Source: Tenacibaculum skagerrakense
Lineage (GTDB): Bacteria; Bacteroidota; Bacteroidia; Flavobacteriales; Flavobacteriaceae
NCBI RefSeq assembly: GCF_004345825.1
Contig: NZ_SLXM01000004.1
Coordinates: 1 to 64,000 of the forward strand
Direction of reading: 5' to 3'
Length of the DNA: 64,000 nt
A program made the position numbers and the translations under genes. This document shows positions 29,111 to 36,709 of the stretch, one piece after another. Numbering within the stretch: position 1 is the stretch's first letter; each line of letters starts with the position of its first letter. The notes under the pieces were generated by a model. It was given only the letters and a program-made list of their open reading frames with translations. It was not told the origin of the DNA and searched no databases.

Positions 29111-32100
29111 ATGAAAAGCTTATATAAAAGGATCTCTGCTGAGGTGCCTAAAGACTACACTAAACCTACACAATCTTTTAAAAAACATGTTTGGCTTTCA
29201 ATATTCGGATTGCTATCCTTCATAGGATTGTATTTGTTACTAACTATTTGGTTTGGAAGGTTAGCTTATGATTTAGCACTTGATGCTCATAATTTTGATG
29301 GACATTTTTTTAATTACCTTCTAGCTTTTGGATTTGGGTTTTTGTCATTATTTATGGCAAAATCTTTATTCTTTTTAACTAAAAGAAGAGAAGATCCGAT
29401 TCAACGCTATTTAACGGAAAAGGAGGAACCAGTATTATTTGATTATTTACACCAATTAGCAGATGAAGCTGGAGCTCCAAGACCAAATAAAGTTTTTTTA
29501 ACTGATAGAGTAAATGCTAGTGTTTCGTATGATATATCATTAATCAATTTGATATTTCCTTCTAAAAAAAACTTAGAAATAGGATTGGGAGTTGTAAATG
29601 TTTTGAGTTTAGGTGAACTAAAAGCCGTTTTAGCTCATGAATTTGGTCATTTTGCCCAACGATCAATGTTATTGGGTAGATATGTTTATGTTGTTCAACA
29701 AATTGCTGCTCGAATTGTTGGTAAAAGAGATGCTTTCGATTCATTCTTAGCAGGATTATCTAGGTTTGATATTCGTATAGCATGGATTGGTTGGATTTTA
29801 TCAATTTTAGTTTGGTCGGTAAGATCGTTTATTGAGATTTGTTTTACTGTTGTTGTCGTTGCGGAAAGAGCCTTGTCTAGAGAAATGGAATTTCAAGCAG
29901 ATATAGTAGCGGTGTCTTTAACGGGAAGTGATGCTTTAATTCATGCTTTGTATAAATTACAGGTTGCAGATGAAGCGCATGATAATGCGTTGGATTGTAT
30001 GAATGCTTTATTGGTTGAAAAGAAAGCTGTTAAAGATATGTATACACTACAGACAAATTATATCGAGAAAATGTCGGTTATTTTAAATGATACGTCATAC
30101 GGTAAATCACCTCAAGTTCCTGAAGAATGTCCAGAGGCTAATCGAATATTTGCAAATACAAAATACAATCCACCAAAAATGTGGTCTACACACCCTGCTG
30201 ATATTGATAGAGAGAATAATGCCAAAAAGAATTATATTCTTGAAGTAATTGACAATAGGTCTTCATGGGAGTTGTTTTCTAATCCAAAAGGTTATAGAGA
30301 AGAATTAACCAAACGATTGATAAATACCGCTAAGTTGGAAGCTACGGAAATTAGTGAAGAAGAAGCTTTAAAATTTCAAAACAAATCATATTTCGAATGG
30401 ACTTTCCTAGAGCCTATTTATAATTCAAATTTCTTAAATAGATATGCCTTTCAAAATTTTGAATCTCACGAAGAATTGTTTTCAGAAGAGATTAAAGATA
30501 ATGATATACCAAAGGTTTTTGATGAGATTTATCCAAAGAGTTTAAGTGATGATATTCAACTTTTACAGGAATTACAGGAAGAAAAAGTAGCTCTTGAGGT
30601 TAGTAAGGATGAGTCTTTAACCTTAGAAAAAAGAAGAATATGGCATAGAGGAAATCAGGTTAAGAGAAAAAATATTCCTACAATTCTTAAAGATTTAGAA
30701 GAGGAGATTTCTGAAGTCCGAAACCGACTAAAATTACATGATATAATATGTAGATCTGTGTTCCAGAAAGCTGCTTTAAAAGTTGATAATAGTTGGGCAG
30801 CGTATCATGAAAGATTGGTGAAGTTAGTTCATTACAGTGAACACGCTTTAGCTAACTTGAAAGATGTGTCTAGAAAGTATAATAATGTTATGGCAATTGC
30901 TTTAGCAGATGGAAATGTTTCTTCTGAAGAACTAGCTGATATTTTGGTTATTGCAAATACGTATCACATGACATTAAGAAGAGTATATAAACACTCAGAG
31001 GAACTTTCTTTAGATAGCACACTTTTAAATAATATGAATATTGAAAGTTATAGCTCTCTTTATGAGGAATTTAAATTACCTCCACCTTATAAAGAAAATA
31101 TTAATGATTGGGTAAATGTTGTTGGTAGTTGGGCTTCATTAGCATTAGAAAACTTAATCAAATTAAGGAATGAGTCGTTAGAGTTGTTATTAGAAACTGA
31201 GAAATATATTAAGGAGGCTTACACAAACAGTATTAAGGGAAAAACTAATGCTTTTATTAAAGGATTTCCAGATTCATATGATATTTTAACTCCTGGAAAA
31301 GAACGAAAATTACAAACTAAACTAGGTGCTTGGGATCGTTTTGTAACGGGAGATGGAATAATACCTTCTATAGCAAAATTTGGAATTTCAGGAGGAATTG
31401 TCTTCGCTGCTATTTTTTATGGAAATAGTTCTCAAAAGTTGCCATTTCATATATATAACGGTCTGCAAACAGTAGTTAATGTTGTCGTTGGCGAAACTGA
31501 ATATGAATTGGATCCTAATTACAGCGAAAAGGTGCAATTGAACTATGGAGAGGATTATCTAATTAAAACTAGGAATAAAGAAGGATCATTAATTGATAGT
31601 TTACATTTTACAATGAACGAGCATTCTGCTCATGTTTATAATGTTGCAAATGCAGCTGTTATAGTAAAATACCCTGTTTATTACAGTGTGTCTTCTTATT
31701 CTGGAAATAGAGGTGTTGAAACTGAAATATTAGAAGGTAAAAAGATTTTTCCTGTAAAAGCAGATTATCTTTTTACAGAAGCTCCTACAGAAATTTCAAT
31801 GTCCTCATCAACAAGAGTTGAAAAAAGAGATGTTGTAAAAGCATATAGTAATGAAAGTCCACAAAACTTATTGAGTATTTTAACAGATACAACTCAAGTT
31901 AGTAATTTAATCAAAAGTCATGTTAAATGGGATGATGGAAATAGTAAGCAAATTGTTAATTGGCTTTATTCTTTGCAAGGTTTAAAAAATGGACTACAAC
32001 TATTAGAAACTAGATTAAAAGAAAAGCCGAATGAATTTATCAGTATGCGAGTACTTCAAGATTTAGTTGATGAACAATCTCATAATGAAATTTGTAATAA

Positions 32101-32950
32101 TCATATTATGTTGTCTCAAGAAAATCCAGAAAATCCTGATTTTTATTATTTAGCGATACGATGTATGGAAGATGGAAAAGATCAGGATGAAAAGTTTTTA
32201 GAAGGATATAAAAAGTGGAAGAATCATAATTGGTTAGCGTATGCTGCAGGCTATATATATGCAAGAAATAATAAATTTAAGGAGGCTTATGATGCTTATG
32301 AAATAGCGTCAAACCGTAATCCTGTGGTAAGGAATTTAATAGCATTAGATGCAGAAAGAATAAGAAGAATTTTAAATCTAGAAAGTGGTAATAATTTTAA
32401 ATCAATTGTTAAAGATGAAGATGTAAAATATTACGAAACACTAGAGATTGGTAATGTAGAAGGGGGAAGTAATAGTCCTGATTATATCTATTATCTTTTA
32501 GGGGAAGGTAAGGTAAAGGATGCATATAAATTAGCAAAAAGACACGAAAATGATTTGAGTTATATAGGAGCGTTGGTAGCTGCCTCTTCTGGTGTTGATA
32601 AAAAATTTAGACAAGACGTTATGAATGCTATCAAAGTAGAAGCTCTAAATTTAAATTCAGTTTGGCCTGTTTTGGGTTTAAATATAAAAGAAGGAAAAGA
32701 TTATGAGGATATTTTACCAATACTTGAACCATTAAAAATTGATAAAGCTTTTTTTACTAGTTTGTTATCATTAATTAAAAAGAAACAATTTTCTAAAGTA
32801 GATGTTCATATTGCAGAACTAACAACAAAATGGAGAGCTCATGTGTATGTTTTAGCAAGTGTTATTTTAGATGGAAAGATTCCAACTCAATGGAAAAATA
32901 CTATAAAAGGAGGACTTTTTGTTACTGAAAAACCTTTTTTTGATTTATAA
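29111..32950 (+). CDS. Giant M48-family metalloprotease with C-terminal helical/TPR-like region
   Basis: A 1279-residue protein. N-terminal membrane segments (about 30-50 and 75-97) are followed by an M48 zinc protease domain with LAHEFGHFAQRSM (HEFGH at 176-180), two more hydrophobic segments around 210-255, and the third-ligand region ALSREMEFQADIVAVSLTG. A long coiled region (about 470-640) follows, then a further membrane segment (ISGGIVFAAIFYG, about 760), a beta-rich region, and TPR-like helices near the C-terminus. Ordinary M48 proteases are 280-500 residues, so most of this protein is additional. Monocistronic between two terminators. Related to Ste24/HtpX; substrate unknown. It is convergent to the peptide locus, so no operon link. 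Confidence 0.88.
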   Translation: MKSLYKRISAEVPKDYTKPTQSFKKHVWLSIFGLLSFIGLYLLLTIWFGRLAYDLALDAHNFDGHFFNYLLAFGFGFLSLFMAKSLFFLTKRREDPIQRYLTEKEEPVLFDYLHQLADEAGAPRPNKVFLTDRVNASVSYDISLINLIFPSKKNLEIGLGVVNVLSLGELKAVLAHEFGHFAQRSMLLGRYVYVVQQIAARIVGKRDAFDSFLAGLSRFDIRIAWIGWILSILVWSVRSFIEICFTVVVVAERALSREMEFQADIVAVSLTGSDALIHALYKLQVADEAHDNALDCMNALLVEKKAVKDMYTLQTNYIEKMSVILNDTSYGKSPQVPEECPEANRIFANTKYNPPKMWSTHPADIDRENNAKKNYILEVIDNRSSWELFSNPKGYREELTKRLINTAKLEATEISEEEALKFQNKSYFEWTFLEPIYNSNFLNRYAFQNFESHEELFSEEIKDNDIPKVFDEIYPKSLSDDIQLLQELQEEKVALEVSKDESLTLEKRRIWHRGNQVKRKNIPTILKDLEEEISEVRNRLKLHDIICRSVFQKAALKVDNSWAAYHERLVKLVHYSEHALANLKDVSRKYNNVMAIALADGNVSSEELADILVIANTYHMTLRRVYKHSEELSLDSTLLNNMNIESYSSLYEEFKLPPPYKENINDWVNVVGSWASLALENLIKLRNESLELLLETEKYIKEAYTNSIKGKTNAFIKGFPDSYDILTPGKERKLQTKLGAWDRFVTGDGIIPSIAKFGISGGIVFAAIFYGNSSQKLPFHIYNGLQTVVNVVVGETEYELDPNYSEKVQLNYGEDYLIKTRNKEGSLIDSLHFTMNEHSAHVYNVANAAVIVKYPVYYSVSSYSGNRGVETEILEGKKIFPVKADYLFTEAPTEISMSSSTRVEKRDVVKAYSNESPQNLLSILTDTTQVSNLIKSHVKWDDGNSKQIVNWLYSLQGLKNGLQLLETRLKEKPNEFISMRVLQDLVDEQSHNEICNNHIMLSQENPENPDFYYLAIRCMEDGKDQDEKFLEGYKKWKNHNWLAYAAGYIYARNNKFKEAYDAYEIASNRNPVVRNLIALDAERIRRILNLESGNNFKSIVKDEDVKYYETLEIGNVEGGSNSPDYIYYLLGEGKVKDAYKLAKRHENDLSYIGALVAASSGVDKKFRQDVMNAIKVEALNLNSVWPVLGLNIKEGKDYEDILPILEPLKIDKAFFTSLLSLIKKKQFSKVDVHIAELTTKWRAHVYVLASVILDGKIPTQWKNTIKGGLFVTEKPFFDL

Positions 32951-32971
32951 GAAATTAATAATGAAAATTTA

Positions 32972-33001
32972 AACAGCCGTCATAAAGACGGCTGTTTTTT
33001 T
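32972..33001. terminator. Terminator between the M48 gene and the peptide locus
   Basis: Stem AACAGCCGTC ATAAA GACGGCTGTT followed by T residues on the plus strand. It is perfect for the M48 gene and may also end the convergent peptide operon (weaker tail on the minus strand). Confidence 0.88.
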
Positions 33002-33015
33002 GAATATTTCACTCA

Positions 33016-33204
33016 CTATTCAATTACACCTCTAAGGCATTGATGAGTTTGTTCTGTACCTAAGCAACAACCGTTTGATAAAGGATGTCCTCCACATGCT
33101 AAACATCTACTTGCTGGATAAGTCGGGCAATTTGCTCCTCCGTTAATTTGTTTTTGTTCAATTTTGTTTAACGTTTTTCCTAATTTTAAAATTGTTTTTT
33201 TCAT
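33016..33204 (-). CDS. Double-glycine leader peptide precursor, 6-Cys core (ninth of nine)
   Basis: A 62-residue precursor. Its leader MKKTILKLGKTLNK...EQKQINGG (23 residues) ends in the GG processing site for C39-peptidase exporters. The 39-residue core starts ANCPTYPASRC and has six cysteines spaced C-x7-C-x2-C-x8-CC-x8-C. No cysteine is in the leader. The leader and 5' region are nearly identical at DNA level to those of the gene just upstream (33295-33486), so the two leaders are recent duplicates with unrelated cores. A copy of the locus-specific ~50-bp element lies at 33231-33282. Mature function unknown. Confidence 0.85.
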   Translation of the reverse strand: MKKTILKLGKTLNKIEQKQINGGANCPTYPASRCLACGGHPLSNGCCLGTEQTHQCLRGVIE

Positions 33205-33230
33205 AATAAAAAGATTTAAAAATAATTAAA

Positions 33231-33282
33231 TCCTTGAACATTTTAAGACACTCAAGGAGTATGTCTATTCTTCGCGATAATT
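33231..33282 (-). promoter_or_regulatory. Locus-specific ~50-bp element, copy 1
   Basis: Read on the gene strand: TCGCGAAGAATAGACA, then TACTCCTTGAGTGTC, then AAAATGTTCAAGG. Two alternative hairpins can be drawn: GAC(AT)ACTC/GAGTGTC and CCTTGA/TCAAGG, which share the CTTGA bases. It sits about 27 nt upstream of the precursor ATG. It may be a promoter/operator or a 5' UTR structure. Confidence 0.8.
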
Positions 33283-33294
33283 TTTAAGTTCATG

Positions 33295-33486
33295 TTAAAA
33301 ACAAGGTCCTAAGAAAATAGTGTAAATTCCTTGCGGACCTTTGCAATATCCTAAAAGCTGTCCACCAATGCATGCTATTAATGCTCTTCCTCCATCATTA
33401 CAGTATGCTACAGTAACACCACCATTTACTTTTCTCTGATCAGCTTTGTTTAATTGTTTTCCTAATTTTAAAATTGTTTTTTTCAT
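33295..33486 (-). CDS. Double-glycine leader peptide precursor, 4-Cys core (eighth)
   Basis: A 63-residue precursor beginning MKKTILKLGKQLNK and ending its leader RKVNGG (23 residues). The core (VTVAYCNDGGRALIAC...) is hydrophobic and Gly-rich, with four cysteines including one next to the C-terminus (GPCF). I placed the start at ATG 33486, which fits all sister leaders; an upstream ATG would add nine residues overlapping the ~50-bp element. The hydrophobic glycine-rich core would suit membrane interaction, as in class II bacteriocins, but this is inference. Confidence 0.85.
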   Translation of the reverse strand: MKKTILKLGKQLNKADQRKVNGGVTVAYCNDGGRALIACIGGQLLGYCKGPQGIYTIFLGPCF

Positions 33487-33502
33487 AATAAAAAGATTTA
33501 AA

Positions 33503-33553
33503 TCCTTGAACATTTAGAGACATTCAAGGAGTATGTCTATTCTTCGCGATAAT
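33503..33553 (-). promoter_or_regulatory. Locus-specific ~50-bp element, copy 2
   Basis: On the gene strand: TTATCGCGAAGAATAGACA, TACTCCTTGAATGTC, AAATGTTCAAGG. Almost identical to copy 1. It lies 17 bp before the precursor ATG at 33486 and 5 bp after the stop of the preceding precursor. Confidence 0.8.
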
Positions 33554-33558
33554 TTGTT

Positions 33559-33735
33559 CTAAGAGCAATATGGTTCTAGTATGGCGTGGGATGTATTTAT
33601 GCAACGTCCTCCGCTACAGCAGTCATAACGACCTGAACACTGGCTAGATGTGTAGCAGCTATGCCAACCACCATTGATTTGCTTTTGTTCAAAATTGTTT
33701 AGTTTCTTTCCTAAGTTTAAAATTGATTTTTTCAT
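33559..33735 (-). CDS. Double-glycine leader peptide precursor with knottin-like 6-Cys core (seventh; 58 aa)
   Basis: A short complete frame from ATG 33735 to TAG at 33559. Leader: MKKSILNLGKKLNN...EQKQINGG (23 residues). The 35-residue core begins WHSCYTSSQC and ends EPYCS; its cysteines follow C-x5-C-x5-CC-x4-C-x11-C. That is the C-C-CC-C-C framework of inhibitor cystine-knot mini-proteins (knottins, several toxin families). The framework is seen directly; a knotted fold is inference. A diverged copy of the ~50-bp element is upstream. Confidence 0.85.
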   Translation of the reverse strand: MKKSILNLGKKLNNFEQKQINGGWHSCYTSSQCSGRYDCCSGGRCINTSHAILEPYCS

Positions 33736-33763
33736 AATTCAAAAGATTTAATTGATTAAATTT

Positions 33764-33811
33764 TCGGTCATTTTCAAGATGTTCAAGGGTTTAGCCTACT
33801 CTTCGTGAAAA
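33764..33811 (-). promoter_or_regulatory. Locus-specific ~50-bp element, copy 3 (degenerate)
   Basis: On the gene strand: TTTTCACGAAGAGTAGGC ... CCCTTGAACATC ... AAAATGACCGA. The TCGCGA core and the TCAAGG arm are lost, so this copy may work poorly. It precedes the knottin-like precursor. Confidence 0.6.
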
Positions 33812-33836
33812 GGTTAAGTTTATGAAATAAGAATTC

Positions 33837-33955
33837 ATTGCAACTAGTAATTGTAACTAGTTGTGTTGTTTTTATGCAATGTGATAACTATCAATCTTCG
33901 TAAAGATTGAGGCTTAATTACAATATCTTGTTTTATGACTTTATATGAAAGTCAT
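33837..33955. other. Three consecutive hairpins in the spacer between the sixth and seventh precursors
   Basis: Perfect arms are CAACTAGT/ACTAGTTG (33841-33863, inside a weaker ATTGCA/TGCAAT outer stem), CAATCTT/AAGATTG (33892-33909) and ATGACTTT/AAAGTCAT (33935-33955). No coding frame is seen in this ~235-bp spacer. They may be transcript-processing or attenuation structures, or remains of a lost precursor unit. Confidence 0.6.
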
Positions 33956-33969
33956 TTTTAAATTGTAGC

Positions 33970-34215
33970 CTAACAAATAGGTTGCGTTCCATCGTTGCAT
34001 GTGCTATCACACGAGATGGTATAAGACCCGAAAGGAGTGAAGCAAACACCTGTGTTTCCACCACCGTTGCCACCACCACTTAAACAAGGGTGATTTGGAG
34101 GTACAATACAAGGACAACCTGGAGGAGCAATATCACATCCACCAATTTGACCGTTGATGTTTTGTAGTTCAGCTTTACTTAAAGCAGTTCCTAATTTTAA
34201 AATTGATTTTTTCAT
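33970..34215 (-). CDS. Double-glycine leader peptide precursor, 8-Cys core (sixth)
   Basis: An 81-residue precursor, the longest of the set. The leader differs at its end (LQNINGQIGG), giving 26 residues before the core. The 55-residue core is rich in Cys, Pro and Gly (CDIAPPGCPCIVPPNHPC..., then GGGNGGGN, then CDSTCND...PIC) with eight cysteines; both its first and last residues are Cys. First gene after HlyD, with copy 4 of the ~50-bp element between them. Function unknown. Confidence 0.85.
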   Translation of the reverse strand: MKKSILKLGTALSKAELQNINGQIGGCDIAPPGCPCIVPPNHPCLSGGGNGGGNTGVCFTPFGSYTISCDSTCNDGTQPIC

Positions 34216-34241
34216 GGTAAAAAGATTTAATGTTCATTAAA

Positions 34242-34290
34242 CCCTTGATCATTTTGAGACATTCAAGGTTTCTGTCTATTCTTCGCGATA
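34242..34290 (-). promoter_or_regulatory. Locus-specific ~50-bp element, copy 4
   Basis: On the gene strand: TCGCGAAGAATAGACA, GAAACCTTGAATGTC, AAAATGATCAAGGG. It starts 2 bp after the HlyD stop codon and lies about 27 bp before the sixth precursor. Confidence 0.8.
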
Positions 34291-34292
34291 TA

Positions 34293-35582
34293 TTATTTTA
34301 GAACGTTTTTAAGCTGATAAAAGAACCTTTCAATAAGTCTTAAATCTTCAGTAATGATATCAGCCGTTCCTGTCATTTCTTGTTTGAATTCGATTTCTTT
34401 TCCATAGGTAGTTATGAGTTTTTTTGGCAACTCAACATCTATTAAATAATTTCCTTCTTGGTCTGCAATCAAAGAAATAGATTTAACAGTTCCATTTAAT
34501 TTACCGAACTCATCTGGTGGGTAATTTAATAATTTAATATGAACAGATTGACCATTCTTAATTTTTCCTGAGTTTGCAACAGGTGCTTTAATTTTCCCTA
34601 TGAAGTACTCACTATTTTCAGGGATTATAGTAAATATTAAATCTCCTGTTTTAACGGTTTGATTTTTATTCCAAAAAGATAAAAAAGAGACTTTTCCATC
34701 TATAGAAGAAGTTAAAGCAAACTGCTTCTCCCAATCTTTAATAGCCTTTTTTAAGTATAAAAAAGATTGTATTGCCTTCTTTTTGAGACGAATATCGTTT
34801 TGAGTTTTCTTAATAGAAGTTCCTTCGTAGTTTCTTTTGGAGTTATTTATTAACTCTCTCATTTGAGAAATAGAAGTTTCATTACTTTCATATGCACGTT
34901 GCGCTTGCAGGTATTCTACTTCTTTTTGTCTTTTTTCTTTTGCAGAAATTACTCCTTGTTCAAACATCTTTCTGCTAACGTCTAAATCATTTTTTCTAAA
35001 ATCCAATTCTTTTTTATTCAGTTCTCTTTGTGATAGCGAGGTTTGTAATCTTCTTTTTGCTTCAATAACTGACATTTTATTGGCAAAAGTTTCAGATTTA
35101 AATGGTGCTAATTTTTCATTTAAAACATATTCTGAATAATCATTTTCAAATTGTGAAAAACTAGAAGTAATGTCTCCTAACATTAATGGTGGCAAGTTAT
35201 CCATTGGAAAGGAAAAATTATTATCATAAATATGAATGGTATCTACAATACTTTTTAATAACAAGACATCTTTATATGAAGCTGTGTTTTCTATAACTGC
35301 TAAAACTTCATCTTTTTTAACTTCCGACCCTTCGCTAGCTAGAAATACTTCAAATTGCCCTGTGGATTTGGCGAATAATTTCTCGGGTGGAGTAGAAGTA
35401 GTTACCATCACCTGAGAGGAAATAACATCAGGGTATTTTATAAACCAAGAAATAAATAACAACATTAAAATCAATATAAAAACTAAGGTGTTTCCATATC
35501 GAATCATCCAACTTGGTACTTTGGTTAAAATTTCCTGTACCTCTTCACTTCTAATCTCTATGTCTTGAATGTCTTGTGGCAT
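34293..35582 (-). CDS. HlyD-family secretion adaptor
   Basis: A 429-residue membrane-fusion protein: cytoplasmic N-terminus, one membrane segment (TLVFILILMLLFISWFI, about 31-47), a split biotinyl-lipoyl domain (GQFEVFLASEGSEVKKDEVLAVIEN ... GKVSFLSFWNKNQTVKTGDLIFTIIP), a long coiled hairpin (about 130-270), and a beta-barrel domain. It links C39 exporters such as the one at 36975-39161 to the outer envelope. It lies between precursor genes, which ties it to peptide export. No TolC-like gene is in the locus; a TolC homologue at 43112 belongs to an RND operon. Confidence 0.92.
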   Translation of the reverse strand: MPQDIQDIEIRSEEVQEILTKVPSWMIRYGNTLVFILILMLLFISWFIKYPDVISSQVMVTTSTPPEKLFAKSTGQFEVFLASEGSEVKKDEVLAVIENTASYKDVLLLKSIVDTIHIYDNNFSFPMDNLPPLMLGDITSSFSQFENDYSEYVLNEKLAPFKSETFANKMSVIEAKRRLQTSLSQRELNKKELDFRKNDLDVSRKMFEQGVISAKEKRQKEVEYLQAQRAYESNETSISQMRELINNSKRNYEGTSIKKTQNDIRLKKKAIQSFLYLKKAIKDWEKQFALTSSIDGKVSFLSFWNKNQTVKTGDLIFTIIPENSEYFIGKIKAPVANSGKIKNGQSVHIKLLNYPPDEFGKLNGTVKSISLIADQEGNYLIDVELPKKLITTYGKEIEFKQEMTGTADIITEDLRLIERFFYQLKNVLK

Positions 35583-35600
35583 TGAACTAAAAAAGTATAA

Positions 35601-35628
35601 AGAGAGAGATTGAAAATAATCTCTCTCT
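35601..35628 (-). terminator. Perfect hairpin upstream of HlyD (terminator or attenuator)
   Basis: Arms AGAGAGAGATT/AATCTCTCTCT pair over 11 bp and, read toward HlyD, are followed by TTTATACTTTTTT. It lies between the fifth precursor and HlyD and could reduce read-through, giving more precursor than adaptor. Confidence 0.65.
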
Positions 35629-35649
35629 ATTAATTATTGTTTTATAAAA

Positions 35650-35883
35650 TTAAAAAGGCCATCCTGGATTCCAACCAGCGCTTGTGTCACAATCACAACG
35701 ACCTGTTGTTTCATTACATACAGCATCTAAATCACAATTATTATTTTGTGCTGAACATGCTATTTGAGATTGTGTTTGTTGATCACAATCACCATCAGAG
35801 AAACCTACACCGCGTCCTCCTTTAATTAATTTCTGTTCTTTTTTGTTTAAAATAGAACCAATATTTAAAATTGACTTTTTCAT
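35650..35883 (-). CDS. Double-glycine leader peptide precursor, 6-Cys acidic core (fifth)
   Basis: A 77-residue precursor with leader MKKSILNIGSILNK...EQKLIKGG. The 54-residue core (RGVGFSDGDCDQQ...) is acidic and polar, with six cysteines, including CDLDAVCNETTGRCDCD. This resembles small EGF/follistatin-like cysteine clusters, but I would not assign a fold. Its ATG is 2 bp after the preceding precursor's stop, so the two are translationally linked. Confidence 0.85.
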   Translation of the reverse strand: MKKSILNIGSILNKKEQKLIKGGRGVGFSDGDCDQQTQSQIACSAQNNNCDLDAVCNETTGRCDCDTSAGWNPGWPF

Positions 35884-35885
35884 AA

Positions 35886-36086
35886 TTAAAATTCTATTCT
35901 ATTTGAACAAACATCACTGGTACAAGTATAATATGGATCGTTTCCTAAAAAAGGATATTGACTGATCCAAAATCCTTGCGTTCTAGTACAACAAAATTGA
36001 TATAAGGTAGGTATATAACCACCTTTTATTGTTTGTTGCTGGTCTTTACTTAGGTTTTTTCCTAATCTCAAAATTGATTTTTTCAT
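35886..36086 (-). CDS. Double-glycine leader peptide precursor, 4-Cys aromatic core (fourth)
   Basis: A 66-residue precursor (67 if the upstream ATG at 36089 is used). Leader MKKSILRLGKNLSK...QQTIKGG. The 43-residue core is rich in aromatic residues (YIPTLYQFCCTRTQGFWISQ...) with four cysteines, the first two adjacent. Tightly linked to the fifth precursor. Function unknown. Confidence 0.83.
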   Translation of the reverse strand: MKKSILRLGKNLSKDQQQTIKGGYIPTLYQFCCTRTQGFWISQYPFLGNDPYYTCTSDVCSNRIEF

Positions 36087-36136
36087 CATTTATTTGATAT
36101 TTTATGAGAGACTTTTACCTCTAAATTTTTATTCTG

Positions 36137-36361
36137 TTAAACTGGGTCAACTGGTCCACCTCCACCTCCTGGAGGATTGTTATTTCCACCACCAGATCCG
36201 CCAGAATTACAACTACAGTATAATGGTTTCCAGTATAATTCTTGTAAGTATGGATCAGCACACCATTCAAAACAAGGCCCTCTAAAAACTTGTCCTCCTT
36301 TGATGTTTTTTTGCTCAGCTTTATTCAGAGCGTTACCTAAATTTAAAATTGATTTTTTCAT
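36137..36361 (-). CDS. Double-glycine leader peptide precursor, 4-Cys core with Gly/Pro tail (third)
   Basis: A 74-residue precursor with leader MKKSILNLGNALNK...EQKNIKGG. The 51-residue core has four cysteines in an aromatic N-terminal half (QVFRGPCFEWCADPYLQELY) and a low-complexity tail rich in Gly, Asn and Pro ending GGGGGPVDPV. The tail is unlike the other cores except the Gly-rich middle of the sixth. It starts 11 bp after the second precursor ends. Confidence 0.83.
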   Translation of the reverse strand: MKKSILNLGNALNKAEQKNIKGGQVFRGPCFEWCADPYLQELYWKPLYCSCNSGGSGGGNNNPPGGGGGPVDPV

Positions 36362-36372
36362 AATTCAAAAGA

Positions 36373-36585
36373 TTAAAAACAAGCACAATTTTCTGAAGTT
36401 CCATATCCTGTTGCTCCTGGATGCCAAATACCACCAGTTTCTCCACATTCTGATGGAGTGCAACATCTTGGATCTCCATAATTTACAATACATTTAAATT
36501 TAATTGGTTTCAGTAAACCGCCGCTGATTGTTTTTTGGTCAACTTTGGTTAGCTGTTTTCCTAGGTTTAAAATTGATTTTTTCAT
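36373..36585 (-). CDS. Double-glycine leader peptide precursor, 6-Cys core (second)
   Basis: A 70-residue precursor from ATG 36585 (an upstream ATG would add Met-Ile). Leader MKKSILNLGKQLTK...DQKTISGG. The 47-residue core begins LLKPIKFKC and has six cysteines, C-x9-CC-x4-C-x18-C-x-C, ending ENCACF. The spacing resembles some double-glycine or defensin-like mini-proteins, but no family is recognised. The ~50-bp element copy 5 is upstream. Confidence 0.84.
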   Translation of the reverse strand: MKKSILNLGKQLTKVDQKTISGGLLKPIKFKCIVNYGDPRCCTPSECGETGGIWHPGATGYGTSENCACF

Positions 36586-36614
36586 AATCATAAATGATTT
36601 AAAATGAGTTTAAA

Positions 36615-36668
36615 CCCTTGAACATTTAAAGACACTCAAGGTTTGTGTCTGATCTTCGCGAAAGAATA
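36615..36668 (-). promoter_or_regulatory. Locus-specific ~50-bp element, copy 5
   Basis: On the gene strand: TTTCGCGAAGATCAGACAC, AAACCTTGAGTGTC, AAATGTTCAAGGG. It differs from copies 1, 2 and 4 by two central bases. A short CAGTT/AACTG hairpin lies just before it at 36678-36690. Confidence 0.8.
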
Positions 36669-36709
36669 TTTTTAATACAGTTATAAACTGCAAGACTTAA
36701 TGATGTATT

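Noticed and set aside
29111..32950. M48 protease as leader peptidase of the peptide locus
   Set aside because: It is convergent, has its own terminators, and the exporter already contains a complete C39 peptidase triad.
35637..36497. Plus-strand frames opposite the precursor genes
   Set aside because: They are rich in His/Asn from reverse reading of the precursor genes; the minus-strand frames have the shared leader.
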